Source of the DNA: Thiomonas sp. FB-Cd
Lineage (GTDB): Bacteria; Pseudomonadota; Gammaproteobacteria; Burkholderiales; Burkholderiaceae_C
DNA: 64,000 nt
Reading direction: 5' to 3'
NCBI RefSeq assembly: GCF_000733775.1
Contig: NZ_JPOE01000005.1
Span: 558,001 to 622,000 of the forward strand
A program made the translations under genes and the position numbers. The notes below the pieces were generated by a model that saw only the letters and a list, made by a program, of their open reading frames with translations, was not told the origin of the DNA and did not search any database. Numbering within the stretch: position 1 is the stretch's first letter; each line of letters begins with the position of its first letter. Positions 46,449 to 54,664 of this stretch are shown piece after piece.

Positions 46449-47927
46449 TCAGGGTTGGGCGAAAGGCGCTTTCGAACTCGGGCCAACGTGCACCGGGTCG
46501 CCGCTCGCAACACCCGGCGGCGCCGCGGTTGCAACCTCCACGCTGTCGAGCGTGAGCTTCCCCAGCGCCAACAGCAGTGCCGCACGCTCCATGTTGATCT
46601 GGTTGCGCGCCAAGAGAAGGTCCGCCCGCGCCTTGTCGATCTGCGCCTGCGCGCCCTGCATCTCGAGCAGGGTGCCAACACCATTGGCGTAGCGCTTGGT
46701 CACGATGCGGGCGGCCTCCTCGGTTTGCTGCACCGCAAGCTCGCGCGTGGTGAGCTGGCGCTCGGCATCCATGGCCTTACGGTAGCTATCCTGAATCTGC
46801 ATGCCGAGTTCATTCTCGGCTGCCTGCAACTTGGCTTGCATTTGCATGCGTGCGGCGACCGCCTCATCCACTCCCTGGCGCGCCACGCCGCCGTCGAACA
46901 AGGTCCAGGTCAATTGCGCACCAACGGTGTAACTGTGAGCGTTGAAGCCCAGTGTGGGGTCGTTCGTGTCAAAGCGTGCGAGCGCCCCCACCTGCGGATA
47001 CAGGTCCGCTCGCGCGACTTCCACCTTGCCGCTGGCCGCGTCGATCTGTTGACGCAGCGCCAGGATCTGCGGGTTGCGCTCCAGCGCCTGGCCGACCCAG
47101 ACGCCTGGGGTGCCAGCAGGCATGCTCACCTTGACTTCGGGTCCGAGTTCGATCGGCTCGGCAAGCGGCGCCCCGAGCACCACGTGCAGCGCATCCATCG
47201 CTTTGGCCTCCATGTCCGCTGCCTGCTGTTTCTGCAACTTCACGTCTTCCAGATGCACTTCAGCCGAAAGCAGGTCACTCTTGATCACCACCCCCTGCTT
47301 GTAGAGGTTTTCCACGGTCCGCACCTGACTTTGCGCCGCCTCCAGCGCCTTGGCCGCCACGCCCTGGAAGGCGCGCGCCGTATAAACACCGTCGTAAGCT
47401 TGCAGTGTCTGGGCCGTGATTTGCTGTTGCGCCGCTTGGTCGCCCGATTGCGCTGCCAGCAGCATGGCCCGCGCTTGCTGCATATAACCTTGCAGCTTGC
47501 CACCCGTGTACAGCGGGATCTGGGCCTCGAGCCGGGTATTGAAATTGTTGACGGCGCCGGGATAGTTAAGGTTGTCGGGTGCAATGTTCAAAGCGCCCGG
47601 CAGGGCCGGATTGAACTGGCCGGCACCGAAGTCATTGAACGTTGCCTGGCGCTGCGCCAGCTTGATGCCGAAGACATTGAGCGGGTCGTTGGTGCGGGTA
47701 GCACCTGCCGTGGCTGTGATCTTGGGCAGGCGCGCACCTTCGGCTTGGGCCACGCCAGCTTTGGCCTGCGCAATTTGGGACCGCACGGCGAGCAGATCGG
47801 GATTCTGCCGCAAGGCAAGATCAACGGCCTGGCGAAAATCCAGGGTCACGGCACTGGCCCAAACGGGCCATGCAGCAACCAGAACCACAACCCCCATTCC
47901 AATTCGGCTTTTTGAGCGACGAGCCAT
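46449..47927 (-). CDS. TolC-family outer-membrane efflux protein
   Basis: 492 residues from the ATG at 47927, with AGGGG eight bases upstream; the frame continues upstream without similarity. A signal peptide (to about residue 27, WASA) precedes two OEP repeats, each beginning with long alpha-helical hairpins (FRQAVDLALRQNPDLLAVRSQIAQAKAG; LERNPQILALRQQIDAASGKVEVARADLYPQ). It forms the outer-membrane tunnel. First gene of the efflux operon, so the tandem palindromes 124-159 bases upstream probably control the whole set. Confidence 0.93.
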   Translation of the reverse strand: MARRSKSRIGMGVVVLVAAWPVWASAVTLDFRQAVDLALRQNPDLLAVRSQIAQAKAGVAQAEGARLPKITATAGATRTNDPLNVFGIKLAQRQATFNDFGAGQFNPALPGALNIAPDNLNYPGAVNNFNTRLEAQIPLYTGGKLQGYMQQARAMLLAAQSGDQAAQQQITAQTLQAYDGVYTARAFQGVAAKALEAAQSQVRTVENLYKQGVVIKSDLLSAEVHLEDVKLQKQQAADMEAKAMDALHVVLGAPLAEPIELGPEVKVSMPAGTPGVWVGQALERNPQILALRQQIDAASGKVEVARADLYPQVGALARFDTNDPTLGFNAHSYTVGAQLTWTLFDGGVARQGVDEAVAARMQMQAKLQAAENELGMQIQDSYRKAMDAERQLTTRELAVQQTEEAARIVTKRYANGVGTLLEMQGAQAQIDKARADLLLARNQINMERAALLLALGKLTLDSVEVATAAPPGVASGDPVHVGPSSKAPFAQP

Positions 47928-48050
47928 TTGGGAACCCCTGTTTGGACGAATCGGCAAACGGACCTGCATTCCAGCCCGCTGCAGCCAGCCTGCTGCATGA
48001 GAGCTCTGACCAAGCATAGCCCTCCACGCGAGAGCTAGGTCTGCCGCCAT

Positions 48051-48086
48051 ATACTGCCGGTAGTATACAGATACTGCATGGAGTAT
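48051..48086. promoter_or_regulatory. Two tandem ATACT-N6-AGTAT palindromes (putative operators)
   Basis: ATACTGCCGGTAGTAT at 48051-48066 and ATACTGCATGGAGTAT at 48071-48086. Their starts are 20 bases apart, about two helical turns, so both would face the same side of the DNA. The first is extended by one pair (TATACT/AGTATA). On the minus strand TATACT in the first copy could serve as the -10 box of the efflux operon, which would make binding repressive. The half-sites resemble those known for RcnR-type members of the CsoR family (TACT-N-AGTA), and a member of that family is encoded at 40858-41148. Confidence 0.65.
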
Positions 48087-48188
48087 GCAGGACAGCCAAC
48101 GTCGTTCATGACTGCTCGGTCGCCAGCCCGGTTGCGGCGCCTCCCCAGGCGCGCCTGCGTCGGCCGACGAAGGTCGCTTCAAGCGCGC

Positions 48189-48746
48189 TTAAAGCGGCGC
48201 TTGTGGTTTGGTCGTGCCGGTGCCGCTTGCCCCAAGCCGCTGCGCCCCCTGCTTCAAAGCACGGTCAACAAAAGCCTGATAAAAGTCGGACTCTCCTGCC
48301 CCCACCAACCGATCCGCAACCTCTTGACCTTCGGGGCCGAAGAACAGCACGGTGGGAGCCAAACTCACCTTGTAATGCTGTGCCAGTGCTTTGCCGGTGG
48401 TCGCCTTGCCGCGGAAATCGAGCAAACGGTAGTCCGGCTCCATCTCAACTTGCAACACGACGTACCCATCCTTTGCCAACCATTGGTAGGTGCTTTTGCG
48501 CAGACGCTCACAGTAAGTGCACCCCGGCAGACTGAACATGACGACCAGAGGCTGGTGCTGCGCCGCGGTGCGCGCGACGCTTGCCTGCAAATCGCGTGCA
48601 GGGGCCAGGGGCGTGTCACCGCGTGACACGCCGGCCATCGAGAGCGACAGGCCGATTGTGGCCACCGTACCAAACAGCAAAGCGCGCAGGCGCCCGCGCA
48701 AGCCGGCGGCCGTGGAACGTGGTGCATTGAAATACGAGTGCAGCAT
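48189..48746 (-). CDS. Exported thioredoxin-fold protein
   Basis: 185 residues from the ATG at 48746, with GGAGGT eight bases upstream. It has an N-terminal signal (about residues 18-43) and a thioredoxin fold with GCTYC as the CxxC motif (LVVMFSLPGCTYCERLRK) and a cis-Pro segment SLAPTVLFFGPEGQEV. This is like SoxW/DsbD-gamma-type periplasmic reductases or thioredoxin-like proteins that handle thiols and persulfides. Partner unknown. It is divergent from the lipoprotein gene (49-base gap) and upstream of the efflux operon on the same strand. Confidence 0.85.
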   Translation of the reverse strand: MLHSYFNAPRSTAAGLRGRLRALLFGTVATIGLSLSMAGVSRGDTPLAPARDLQASVARTAAQHQPLVVMFSLPGCTYCERLRKSTYQWLAKDGYVVLQVEMEPDYRLLDFRGKATTGKALAQHYKVSLAPTVLFFGPEGQEVADRLVGAGESDFYQAFVDRALKQGAQRLGASGTGTTKPQAPL

Positions 48747-48795
48747 GGCAATACCTCCGGCCGTGTCGATGCACGCATACACGGATAATGCTTCT

Positions 48796-49368
48796 ATGCT
48801 AAATCCCTTTCGACACCCCGCACGACTTTGTGGCTGGCACAACCTTGTCGTGCTTCTGATCGCCGCAAGCAGCCTGGCTGCTTGTTCGCCAGCCCTCGAT
48901 TGGCGCGACATTCGGCCCAAGGACATCGACATTTTGCTCACGTTCCCTTGCAAGCCGCAGCAGATCGCCCAGAATGTGCAGCTGGCCGGCAAAATCGTGC
49001 GGATGAGCATGACGGGTTGTGCCACGGATGGCATGACCTTTGCCCTAGCGCACGCGGACATGGGGGATCGCGCACTGGTTGGGCCTGCCATGGCAGCGCT
49101 GCACACGGTTGCGCTGCAAAACGTGGCCGGTCGCGTGGTGCACAGCCAACCCGCCGGGGTGGTGCACGCAGCGCACGACCTGCCCGACGCACTGGACCTG
49201 GAGATCGCGGGCAAATCGCCCAGCGGAAAGCCCTTGCGCGAACGCGTGGTGCTTTTTGCGCAGGGCACCCAAGTGTTCCAGATCACAACCTTCGCGCAGA
49301 CCTCGCGCTATCGGGCCGACGCGGCGCAGACCTTTTCCAGCTCAGTCCGATTGCCCGCTCCAGGCTGA
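48796..49368 (+). CDS. Putative lipoprotein of unknown function
   Basis: 190 residues from the ATG at 48796 (MLNPFRHPARLCGW). A hydrophobic stretch and lipobox SLAAC indicate acylation at about Cys30. The mature part begins SPALDWRDIRPKDIDILLTFPCKP and contains two further cysteines (FPCKP and MTGCATDGMTFAL) that might form a disulfide. I do not recognise a named family. It lies upstream of the PTS genes in the same direction and divergent from the thioredoxin-fold gene. Confidence 0.7.
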   Translation: MLNPFRHPARLCGWHNLVVLLIAASSLAACSPALDWRDIRPKDIDILLTFPCKPQQIAQNVQLAGKIVRMSMTGCATDGMTFALAHADMGDRALVGPAMAALHTVALQNVAGRVVHSQPAGVVHAAHDLPDALDLEIAGKSPSGKPLRERVVLFAQGTQVFQITTFAQTSRYRADAAQTFSSSVRLPAPG

Positions 49369-49437
49369 CCCCGTCGGCCCAAGTGGATGTTGCAATGCAG
49401 CTAAACTGCCGCAACAAGCAAACAGGAGTTGCCCTGC

Positions 49438-49860
49438 ATGCCCGGGATTCTCATCATCGCCCACACCCCGCTAGCCAGCGCCCTGCGTGACTGCGCGGCG
49501 CACGTGTACGCAAGCTGCCCCATCGGGCTGGAGGCGATCGACGTTCCCGCCGACGCGTCACCCGGAGCCATGCTGGCGCAAGCCAAGTTGGCGCTTGAAC
49601 GTGTCGCCAGAGATGGTGCAGCGCTGGTGCTCGTGGATGCTGCCGGCGCAACCCCCTGCAACCTCGCCCAACGCCTTGCCGCCGCGCCGGGCACGTCTGC
49701 CGTACGGGTGGTGTCTGGCGTGAACCTGCCGATGCTGCTGCGCACCGTGTGCTACCAAAAGGAACCCCTGGATGCGCTGGTCACGCGCGCCCTGGACGGC
49801 GGGCAGCGCGGCATCACGGAGTTGAACCTCGACGGGGTGCCCGAGGCCCCAAGATGTTGA
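49438..49860 (+). CDS. PTS EIIA component, mannose/fructose type
   Basis: 140 residues from the ATG at 49438, with AGGAG nine bases upstream. MPGILIIAHTPLASALRDCA places the phospho-accepting His at residue 9, as in EIIA-Man. VDAAGATPCNLAQRLA and VSGVNLPMLLRTV are the family loops. Without EIIB, EIIC or EIID genes nearby, it should act as a regulatory phosphoacceptor. Its last seven bases overlap the HPr gene. Confidence 0.92.
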   Translation: MPGILIIAHTPLASALRDCAAHVYASCPIGLEAIDVPADASPGAMLAQAKLALERVARDGAALVLVDAAGATPCNLAQRLAAAPGTSAVRVVSGVNLPMLLRTVCYQKEPLDALVTRALDGGQRGITELNLDGVPEAPRC

Positions 49861-50123
49861 AGCGCGAGTTGATCATTGCCAACAAGCTGGGGCTGCATGC
49901 CCGGGCATCCGCCAAGCTCACCAAGCTCGCCTCAGAATTCGCCAGTGACGTTTGGCTGAGCAAAGGGTCGCGGCGCGTCAACGCCAAGAGCATCATGGGC
50001 GTGATGATGCTTGCAGCGGGCCAAGGGTCAAAGATCGCTGTTGAAGCCGATGGGGACGACGCACAGCAGGCGCTGGACCAAATCGCGCTTTTGGTCGACG
50101 ACAAGTTTGGCGAGGGCGAATAG
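49854..50123 (+). CDS. ptsH: Phosphocarrier protein HPr
   Basis: 89 residues from the ATG at 49854, overlapping the EIIA stop. His15 in NKLGLHARAS takes the phosphate from EI. The second site region KSIMGVMML carries the regulatory Ser (about residue 46) used by HprK in many betaproteobacteria. Downstream, instead of ptsI, come a CpxP/Spy-like gene and a two-component system. Confidence 0.96.
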   Translation: MLKRELIIANKLGLHARASAKLTKLASEFASDVWLSKGSRRVNAKSIMGVMMLAAGQGSKIAVEADGDDAQQALDQIALLVDDKFGEGE

Positions 50124-50281
50124 CCGGTGACCGCAGGGCACTAATTGCGCTTCTGAGGCTCTCGTAGCCGACCGCAGGTGCCGCTGCAACATTTCCACAC
50201 ACGCGTGGCAAACGCCTGCAAAACTCGGCGTGCATGATGCGGTGCATTGTCCCTTCGAGGGACGCACATGGAAAGATGATC

Positions 50282-50866
50282 ATGTCCCAGAATGCCCCGA
50301 CCTTCACGCTGCGCAAATATGCTGCCCCCTGGCGAATTGTGGGCGCGTTCGCGCTTGGGCTGTGCCTGCAGGAAGGCACAGCAATGGCGCAGAATACCCC
50401 TTCACCGCCGGAGGCGGCTACGGTGAGCCCCGCCGTCCCGTCGACAAGCACAGGCGTGATCAGGTGCCACTGGAGGGGACACGGCGTTGGCCCCCGCATG
50501 CAGGCTCTGCTGCACCGCGTGCACGCCACACCGGAACAACGGGAGCGCATCCGCGGGCTGCGGAACACCATGATGGAAAACAATCGACCGCTGATGCAGC
50601 AGATGCGCACGGTAAGGGGCGACCGCATGCGGCTTCTGGCCGCCCCCACCATCGACCGCGGCGCGCTGGAAACCATGCGCGGCAAGCAAATGCGCCTGTC
50701 CGACGAATTGTCCAAGAACATAAACCAGATGCAGTACGAGATTGCCGAGGTTCTCACCCCGGCGCAGCGTCAAGAGATCTATCGGCTGATTGACGAGCGC
50801 CAGCAACACTGCAAAAAGAATGGTGGCTATGGTCCGATGCGCCGTGGCGCTGGTTACCGGCAATAA
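50282..50866 (+). CDS. CpxP/Spy-family periplasmic protein
   Basis: 194 residues from the ATG at 50282, with GGAAAG upstream; two earlier ATG codons (50234, 50276) are in frame. A signal peptide ends near AMA (residue about 36). Two helical repeats each contain an LTxxQ-like motif: ATPEQRERIRGL and LTPAQRQEIYRL. Such proteins are ATP-independent chaperones or sensors, and CpxP restrains CpxA. The two genes that follow form a response regulator and kinase, giving a cpxP-cpxR-cpxA-like order. Confidence 0.8.
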   Translation: MSQNAPTFTLRKYAAPWRIVGAFALGLCLQEGTAMAQNTPSPPEAATVSPAVPSTSTGVIRCHWRGHGVGPRMQALLHRVHATPEQRERIRGLRNTMMENNRPLMQQMRTVRGDRMRLLAAPTIDRGALETMRGKQMRLSDELSKNINQMQYEIAEVLTPAQRQEIYRLIDERQQHCKKNGGYGPMRRGAGYRQ

Positions 50867-50905
50867 TCTCACACAGGTGCGCTCTGCGCCAAAGATGGCA
50901 AGCCA

Positions 50906-51628
50906 ATGAACCCCCGCGTTCTGCTGATTGAAGACGATACCCGGCTCGGCCAGATGGTGGACGACTACCTCAGCGGCGCGGGCTGGCAAGTGCAGCGCGC
51001 TGCGACCTTGGCCCAGGCGCAGGCCGCGCTGCACCTGGGCGACGCGGTGGGTCACGGTCCTGGCTTCGATGCCATCGTGCTCGACCTCATGCTTCCCGAT
51101 GGCGATGGGCTGGACTTCTGTCGAGACCTGCGTGCCGCGGGGAGCGATCTGCCCGTGCTCATGCTCACGGCGCGCGGAGATCCGCTAGACCGTGTGATTG
51201 GCCTGGAGCTCGGCGCTGATGACTACCTGCCCAAGCCGTTTGAGCCGCGCGAGTTGAAAGCCCGACTTCGCGCCATCGTGCGACGGCGTCAAGGTGCAGT
51301 GGAAACCTCGCAAGTGTTGAGATTTGGCAAACTGGAGGTGGATCCAGCCGCACGGCAGGTTCGGATCGACGGCGAGGTGCGGCCGCTCACCGGCTACCAG
51401 TTTGACCTGCTGCTTGCGCTGGCGCGCCATCCCGGACGCGTACTCTCGCGTGACTTCCTTCTCGACGCCGTGAAGACGAGCGACGCGCAGGATGTCTACG
51501 ACCGCTCCATCGATGTGCACATCAGCCGCATTCGCGCAGCGCTCGAAGATGACCCGCGGCACCCGCGCCGCATTCTCACCCTGCGCGGTGCCGGTTATGT
51601 GTTCGCGCGCAGCCAGGATGTGGCGTAA
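50906..51628 (+). CDS. OmpR-family response regulator (CpxR-like)
   Basis: 240 residues. Receiver domain with phospho-acceptor Asp60 (AIVLDLMLPDGDG), conserved Thr (MLTARGDP) and Lys in YLPKPFEP. The winged-helix output domain follows (LTGYQFDLLLALARHPGRVLSRDFLLDAV to ILTLRGAGYVFA). Upstream is a CpxP/Spy-like gene and downstream the kinase. It probably controls envelope-stress genes, perhaps including the CpxP-like gene. Confidence 0.93.
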   Translation: MNPRVLLIEDDTRLGQMVDDYLSGAGWQVQRAATLAQAQAALHLGDAVGHGPGFDAIVLDLMLPDGDGLDFCRDLRAAGSDLPVLMLTARGDPLDRVIGLELGADDYLPKPFEPRELKARLRAIVRRRQGAVETSQVLRFGKLEVDPAARQVRIDGEVRPLTGYQFDLLLALARHPGRVLSRDFLLDAVKTSDAQDVYDRSIDVHISRIRAALEDDPRHPRRILTLRGAGYVFARSQDVA

Positions 51629-51695
51629 CGCTGCGTGCAAGATGCGCAGCCCGGCTTCAACCCCCTCGGCCCGCAAGGCTACCAAGTTGAGTCTG

Positions 51696-52808
51696 ATGCA
51701 GCAAGACCAAAGCCAAGCGGCGAGCGCGCCGGCTGGTTTCGCTGTGCGCATGCCGCTGTGGGCGCGCATCGGTCTGGCTCTCGCGCTGGCGCTTCTGGTG
51801 CAGGCCTTGGTGTCGGCCATGGTGATGCACTGGCTGTTCTTTTCCGATCCCCAGGAGGTGGCGCTGCGGCATGAAATGTTTCGCGCGTTCATGCATGTTT
51901 ATGGCATCCAGCCCTCGCCTTGGCGGCGACTGCTGCTGTCACCCCTGACCACGACCGTGCTCACGGCTGTCGTCGTCGGCGCCGTCACGTTCCCTCTGAT
52001 GCGCCACCTCACGCGCAGGCTGCAACGCCTGCAACGCGGTGTGCAAGCGCTGGGCAACCTGGACCTGGGCGCGCGCATCCCTGTTGAAGGGCGCGATGAG
52101 GTTGCCGCCTTGGCGGTGGCGTTCAACCAAGCTGCCGGGCGCATCGAGACACTGGTGAACAGCCACAAATCTCTGCTTGCCTACACGTCGCATGAACTGC
52201 GCACTCCGCTTGCGCGTTTGAGCATGGCGCTGGAAACCCTGGGTCAGCCCGCGCTACACGACACGGCGCGTGAAGCCGCCTTCGATGAGGCCCGCCGCGA
52301 TCTTGCCGAACTGGATGAACTTATCGGCACCATCCTCCTTTTCAGCAGGCTCGATGCCGCAGGCACGCGCGCGCTTGATGTGCGGGAGGTGGACGTGCTG
52401 GCTGTGGCCGCCGAGGAAGCGGCGCGGGAGAATATCGAGGTGCAGGGCGACTGGGTGCGGATCCAGGGCGATGAACGCCTCCTGCGCCACGCAATCCGCA
52501 ACCTGCTGGATAACGCCCGCAAGCACGCGCCCGGGCACTTGGCCGAATTGACCGTGCAGCTCACAGCGCGTGGGGCACGCGTGACTGTCTGCGACCGTGG
52601 TCCGGGTGTGCCGCTGGCCGAGGTCGAGCGCATATTCGAGCCGTTCATTCGCCTCCACGGCCGCGGGGATGGCAGCGGCCTGGGTCTACCCCTCGTGCGA
52701 CGCATTGCGCGGCTGCATGGTGGCGATGCGTACTATGAGCCAAATCCAAAAGGCGGCGCCTGCTTTGTGCTCGACGTGGCCAGCTTGGACCCCGCCCTGC
52801 GCCCCTAA
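51696..52808 (+). CDS. Sensor histidine kinase (CpxA-like)
   Basis: 370 residues from the ATG at 51696. Two membrane helices (about 22-48 and 82-100) enclose only about 33 periplasmic residues, much shorter than in E. coli CpxA. A HAMP domain follows (RLQRLQRGVQALGNLDLGARIP), then His166 in SHELRTPLARL and the ATPase boxes NLLDNARKHA, DRGPGVPLAEVERIFEPF and GDGSGLGLPLVRRI. It would phosphorylate the regulator encoded just upstream. It ends 50 bases before ptsI. Confidence 0.92.
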   Translation: MQQDQSQAASAPAGFAVRMPLWARIGLALALALLVQALVSAMVMHWLFFSDPQEVALRHEMFRAFMHVYGIQPSPWRRLLLSPLTTTVLTAVVVGAVTFPLMRHLTRRLQRLQRGVQALGNLDLGARIPVEGRDEVAALAVAFNQAAGRIETLVNSHKSLLAYTSHELRTPLARLSMALETLGQPALHDTAREAAFDEARRDLAELDELIGTILLFSRLDAAGTRALDVREVDVLAVAAEEAARENIEVQGDWVRIQGDERLLRHAIRNLLDNARKHAPGHLAELTVQLTARGARVTVCDRGPGVPLAEVERIFEPFIRLHGRGDGSGLGLPLVRRIARLHGGDAYYEPNPKGGACFVLDVASLDPALRP

Positions 52809-52858
52809 AATTGTGCCGGCGTAAACGCGCCGTTCCGCGCGGCATCTACCATTGCGCC

Positions 52859-54616
52859 ATGGCACTGCAAATCTTCGGTATTCCGGTTTCTCGGGGCATC
52901 GCCGTCGGGCGAGCGGTGCTGATGTCCTCGGCGCGTCTGGACGTTGCACATTATTTTGTCGACCCCGGCCACGAAGAGCAGGAAGTCAATCGCTTGCGCG
53001 CGGCGCGCCAGGCCATACGCGCTGAATTGGACGCACTGCAACTGGAGTTGCCGAGTGACGCCCCACCCGAACTCAGCGCCTTCATCGACGTGCACAAGAT
53101 GCTGCTGGACGATCCGCAGATTGGCCGGGAAACGGCCACCTGGATCCGCAAGCGGCGTTACAACGCCGAGTGGGCGCTAACCGCGCAACTGGAAGTGATT
53201 GGGCGCAGCTTCGACGAGATGGACGACGCATACCTGCGCGAGCGCAAGGCCGACGTGGAGCAAGTCGTCGAGCGTTTGCTGCGTGCGCTGCGCGGCACCG
53301 GCGGCATGGCCCGCGGCACTGCCGGAGACGAAGACCTGGTGCTGGTGGCCCACGATATCGCCCCCGCCGACATGATGCAGTTCAAGCAGGGCGTATTCCG
53401 CGGGTTCGTCACCGATGTGGGCGGCAAGACCTCGCACACCGCCATCGTCGCGCGCAGTCTGGACATCCCGGCCGTGGTCGGCGCGCGTGAGGCCAGTCGC
53501 CTCATCCGTCAGGATGACTGGATCATCATCGATGGCGACAGCGGCCTGCTCATCGTCGACCCCTCGCCCATCATTCTCGAGGACTACCGCGTGCGCAAGC
53601 AGGAGTCCGAACTCGGCCGCCAGCGCCTCACGCGTCTGAAGAATACGCCGGCACGCACGTTGGACGGACAGATGGTGGAACTGCTCGCAAACATCGAGCT
53701 GCCCGATGATTGCGAAACGGCGCTCGCTGCGGGCGCTGCTGGAATTGGCTTGTTCCGGACCGAGTATCTGTTCATGAACCGCGCCCACGACCTGCCCGGC
53801 GAGGACGAACAGTATGAAGCCTACCGCCGCGTGGTGCAGGGCATGAACGGGCGTCCGGTCACCATACGCACGATCGACATCGGAGCTGACAAGCCCCTTG
53901 ACGCCGAGGCGAACTACCGGGACGGCGAGTTTACCCACCTCAACCCTGCACTCGGCTTGCGCGCGATACGCTACAGCCTGTCCGACCCCGCCATGTTTCG
54001 GGTGCAGTTGCGTGCGCTGCTGCGTGCCGCAACCCATGGACCGCTGCGCATTCTCATCCCCATGCTGGCGCACGCCACCGAGGTTCACCAGACATTCATT
54101 CAGCTCGACATGGCCCGCGCCGAACTGGCGGCATCGAGTCGGCCGCACGGCGTGCCCGAGACCGGTGCCATGATCGAAGTGCCTGGCGCGGTGCTCATGT
54201 TGCCCCTGTTCCTCAAACACTTCGACTTCATCTCGGTCGGCACGAACGATTTAGTGCAATACACGCTGGCCATCGACCGTGCCGATGAGAGCGTGGCCGG
54301 CCTATACGATCCGCTGCATCCGGCCGTGCTGCAACTGTTGGCCCAGACCATTGCCCAAGCGCACGCGGCCGAGAGCTGGAAGGGACGTGCCGTCCACGTC
54401 AGCGTATGCGGGGAAATGGCGGGCGACCCAGCTCTCACCCGCTTGTTGCTGGGACTCGGCCTGCGGAGTTTTTCCATGCACCCGGCACAACTGCTGAGCG
54501 TCAAGCAAGAGGTGCTGCGCGCCGATTGCGCCAAGCTTGCCCCTTTGGCACGAGCCGTACTGGCCGAATACGAGCCCGAGGGCCAACAACGCGCACTTGC
54601 CGCGCTCATGAACTGA
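52859..54616 (+). CDS. ptsI: Phosphoenolpyruvate-protein phosphotransferase (enzyme I)
   Basis: 585 residues from the ATG at 52859. The active His is in GKTSHTAIVARSLDIPAVVG. The PEP-binding barrel has GIGLFRTEYLFMNR, RTIDIGADK and VGTNDLVQYTLAIDR, and the catalytic Cys is in VSVCGEMAGDP. It phosphorylates HPr from PEP. It is 2.7 kb away from ptsH because of the inserted stress-response genes; in relatives the two are adjacent. Confidence 0.96.
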   Translation: MALQIFGIPVSRGIAVGRAVLMSSARLDVAHYFVDPGHEEQEVNRLRAARQAIRAELDALQLELPSDAPPELSAFIDVHKMLLDDPQIGRETATWIRKRRYNAEWALTAQLEVIGRSFDEMDDAYLRERKADVEQVVERLLRALRGTGGMARGTAGDEDLVLVAHDIAPADMMQFKQGVFRGFVTDVGGKTSHTAIVARSLDIPAVVGAREASRLIRQDDWIIIDGDSGLLIVDPSPIILEDYRVRKQESELGRQRLTRLKNTPARTLDGQMVELLANIELPDDCETALAAGAAGIGLFRTEYLFMNRAHDLPGEDEQYEAYRRVVQGMNGRPVTIRTIDIGADKPLDAEANYRDGEFTHLNPALGLRAIRYSLSDPAMFRVQLRALLRAATHGPLRILIPMLAHATEVHQTFIQLDMARAELAASSRPHGVPETGAMIEVPGAVLMLPLFLKHFDFISVGTNDLVQYTLAIDRADESVAGLYDPLHPAVLQLLAQTIAQAHAAESWKGRAVHVSVCGEMAGDPALTRLLLGLGLRSFSMHPAQLLSVKQEVLRADCAKLAPLARAVLAEYEPEGQQRALAALMN

Positions 54617-54664
54617 GGGCGGCAGCGCCGACCACGCCGCGCGCGGCACTTCACCTTTTCCGCC

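Noticed and set aside
46455..47915. A 486-codon open frame on the plus strand
   Set aside because: Antisense to the TolC-family gene and without recognisable motifs.
50282..52808. Naming the genes cpxP, cpxR and cpxA
   Set aside because: Order and domains fit, but the kinase periplasmic loop is much shorter than in CpxA and other OmpR-type systems also pair with Spy-like proteins. Left as CpxP/CpxR/CpxA-like.
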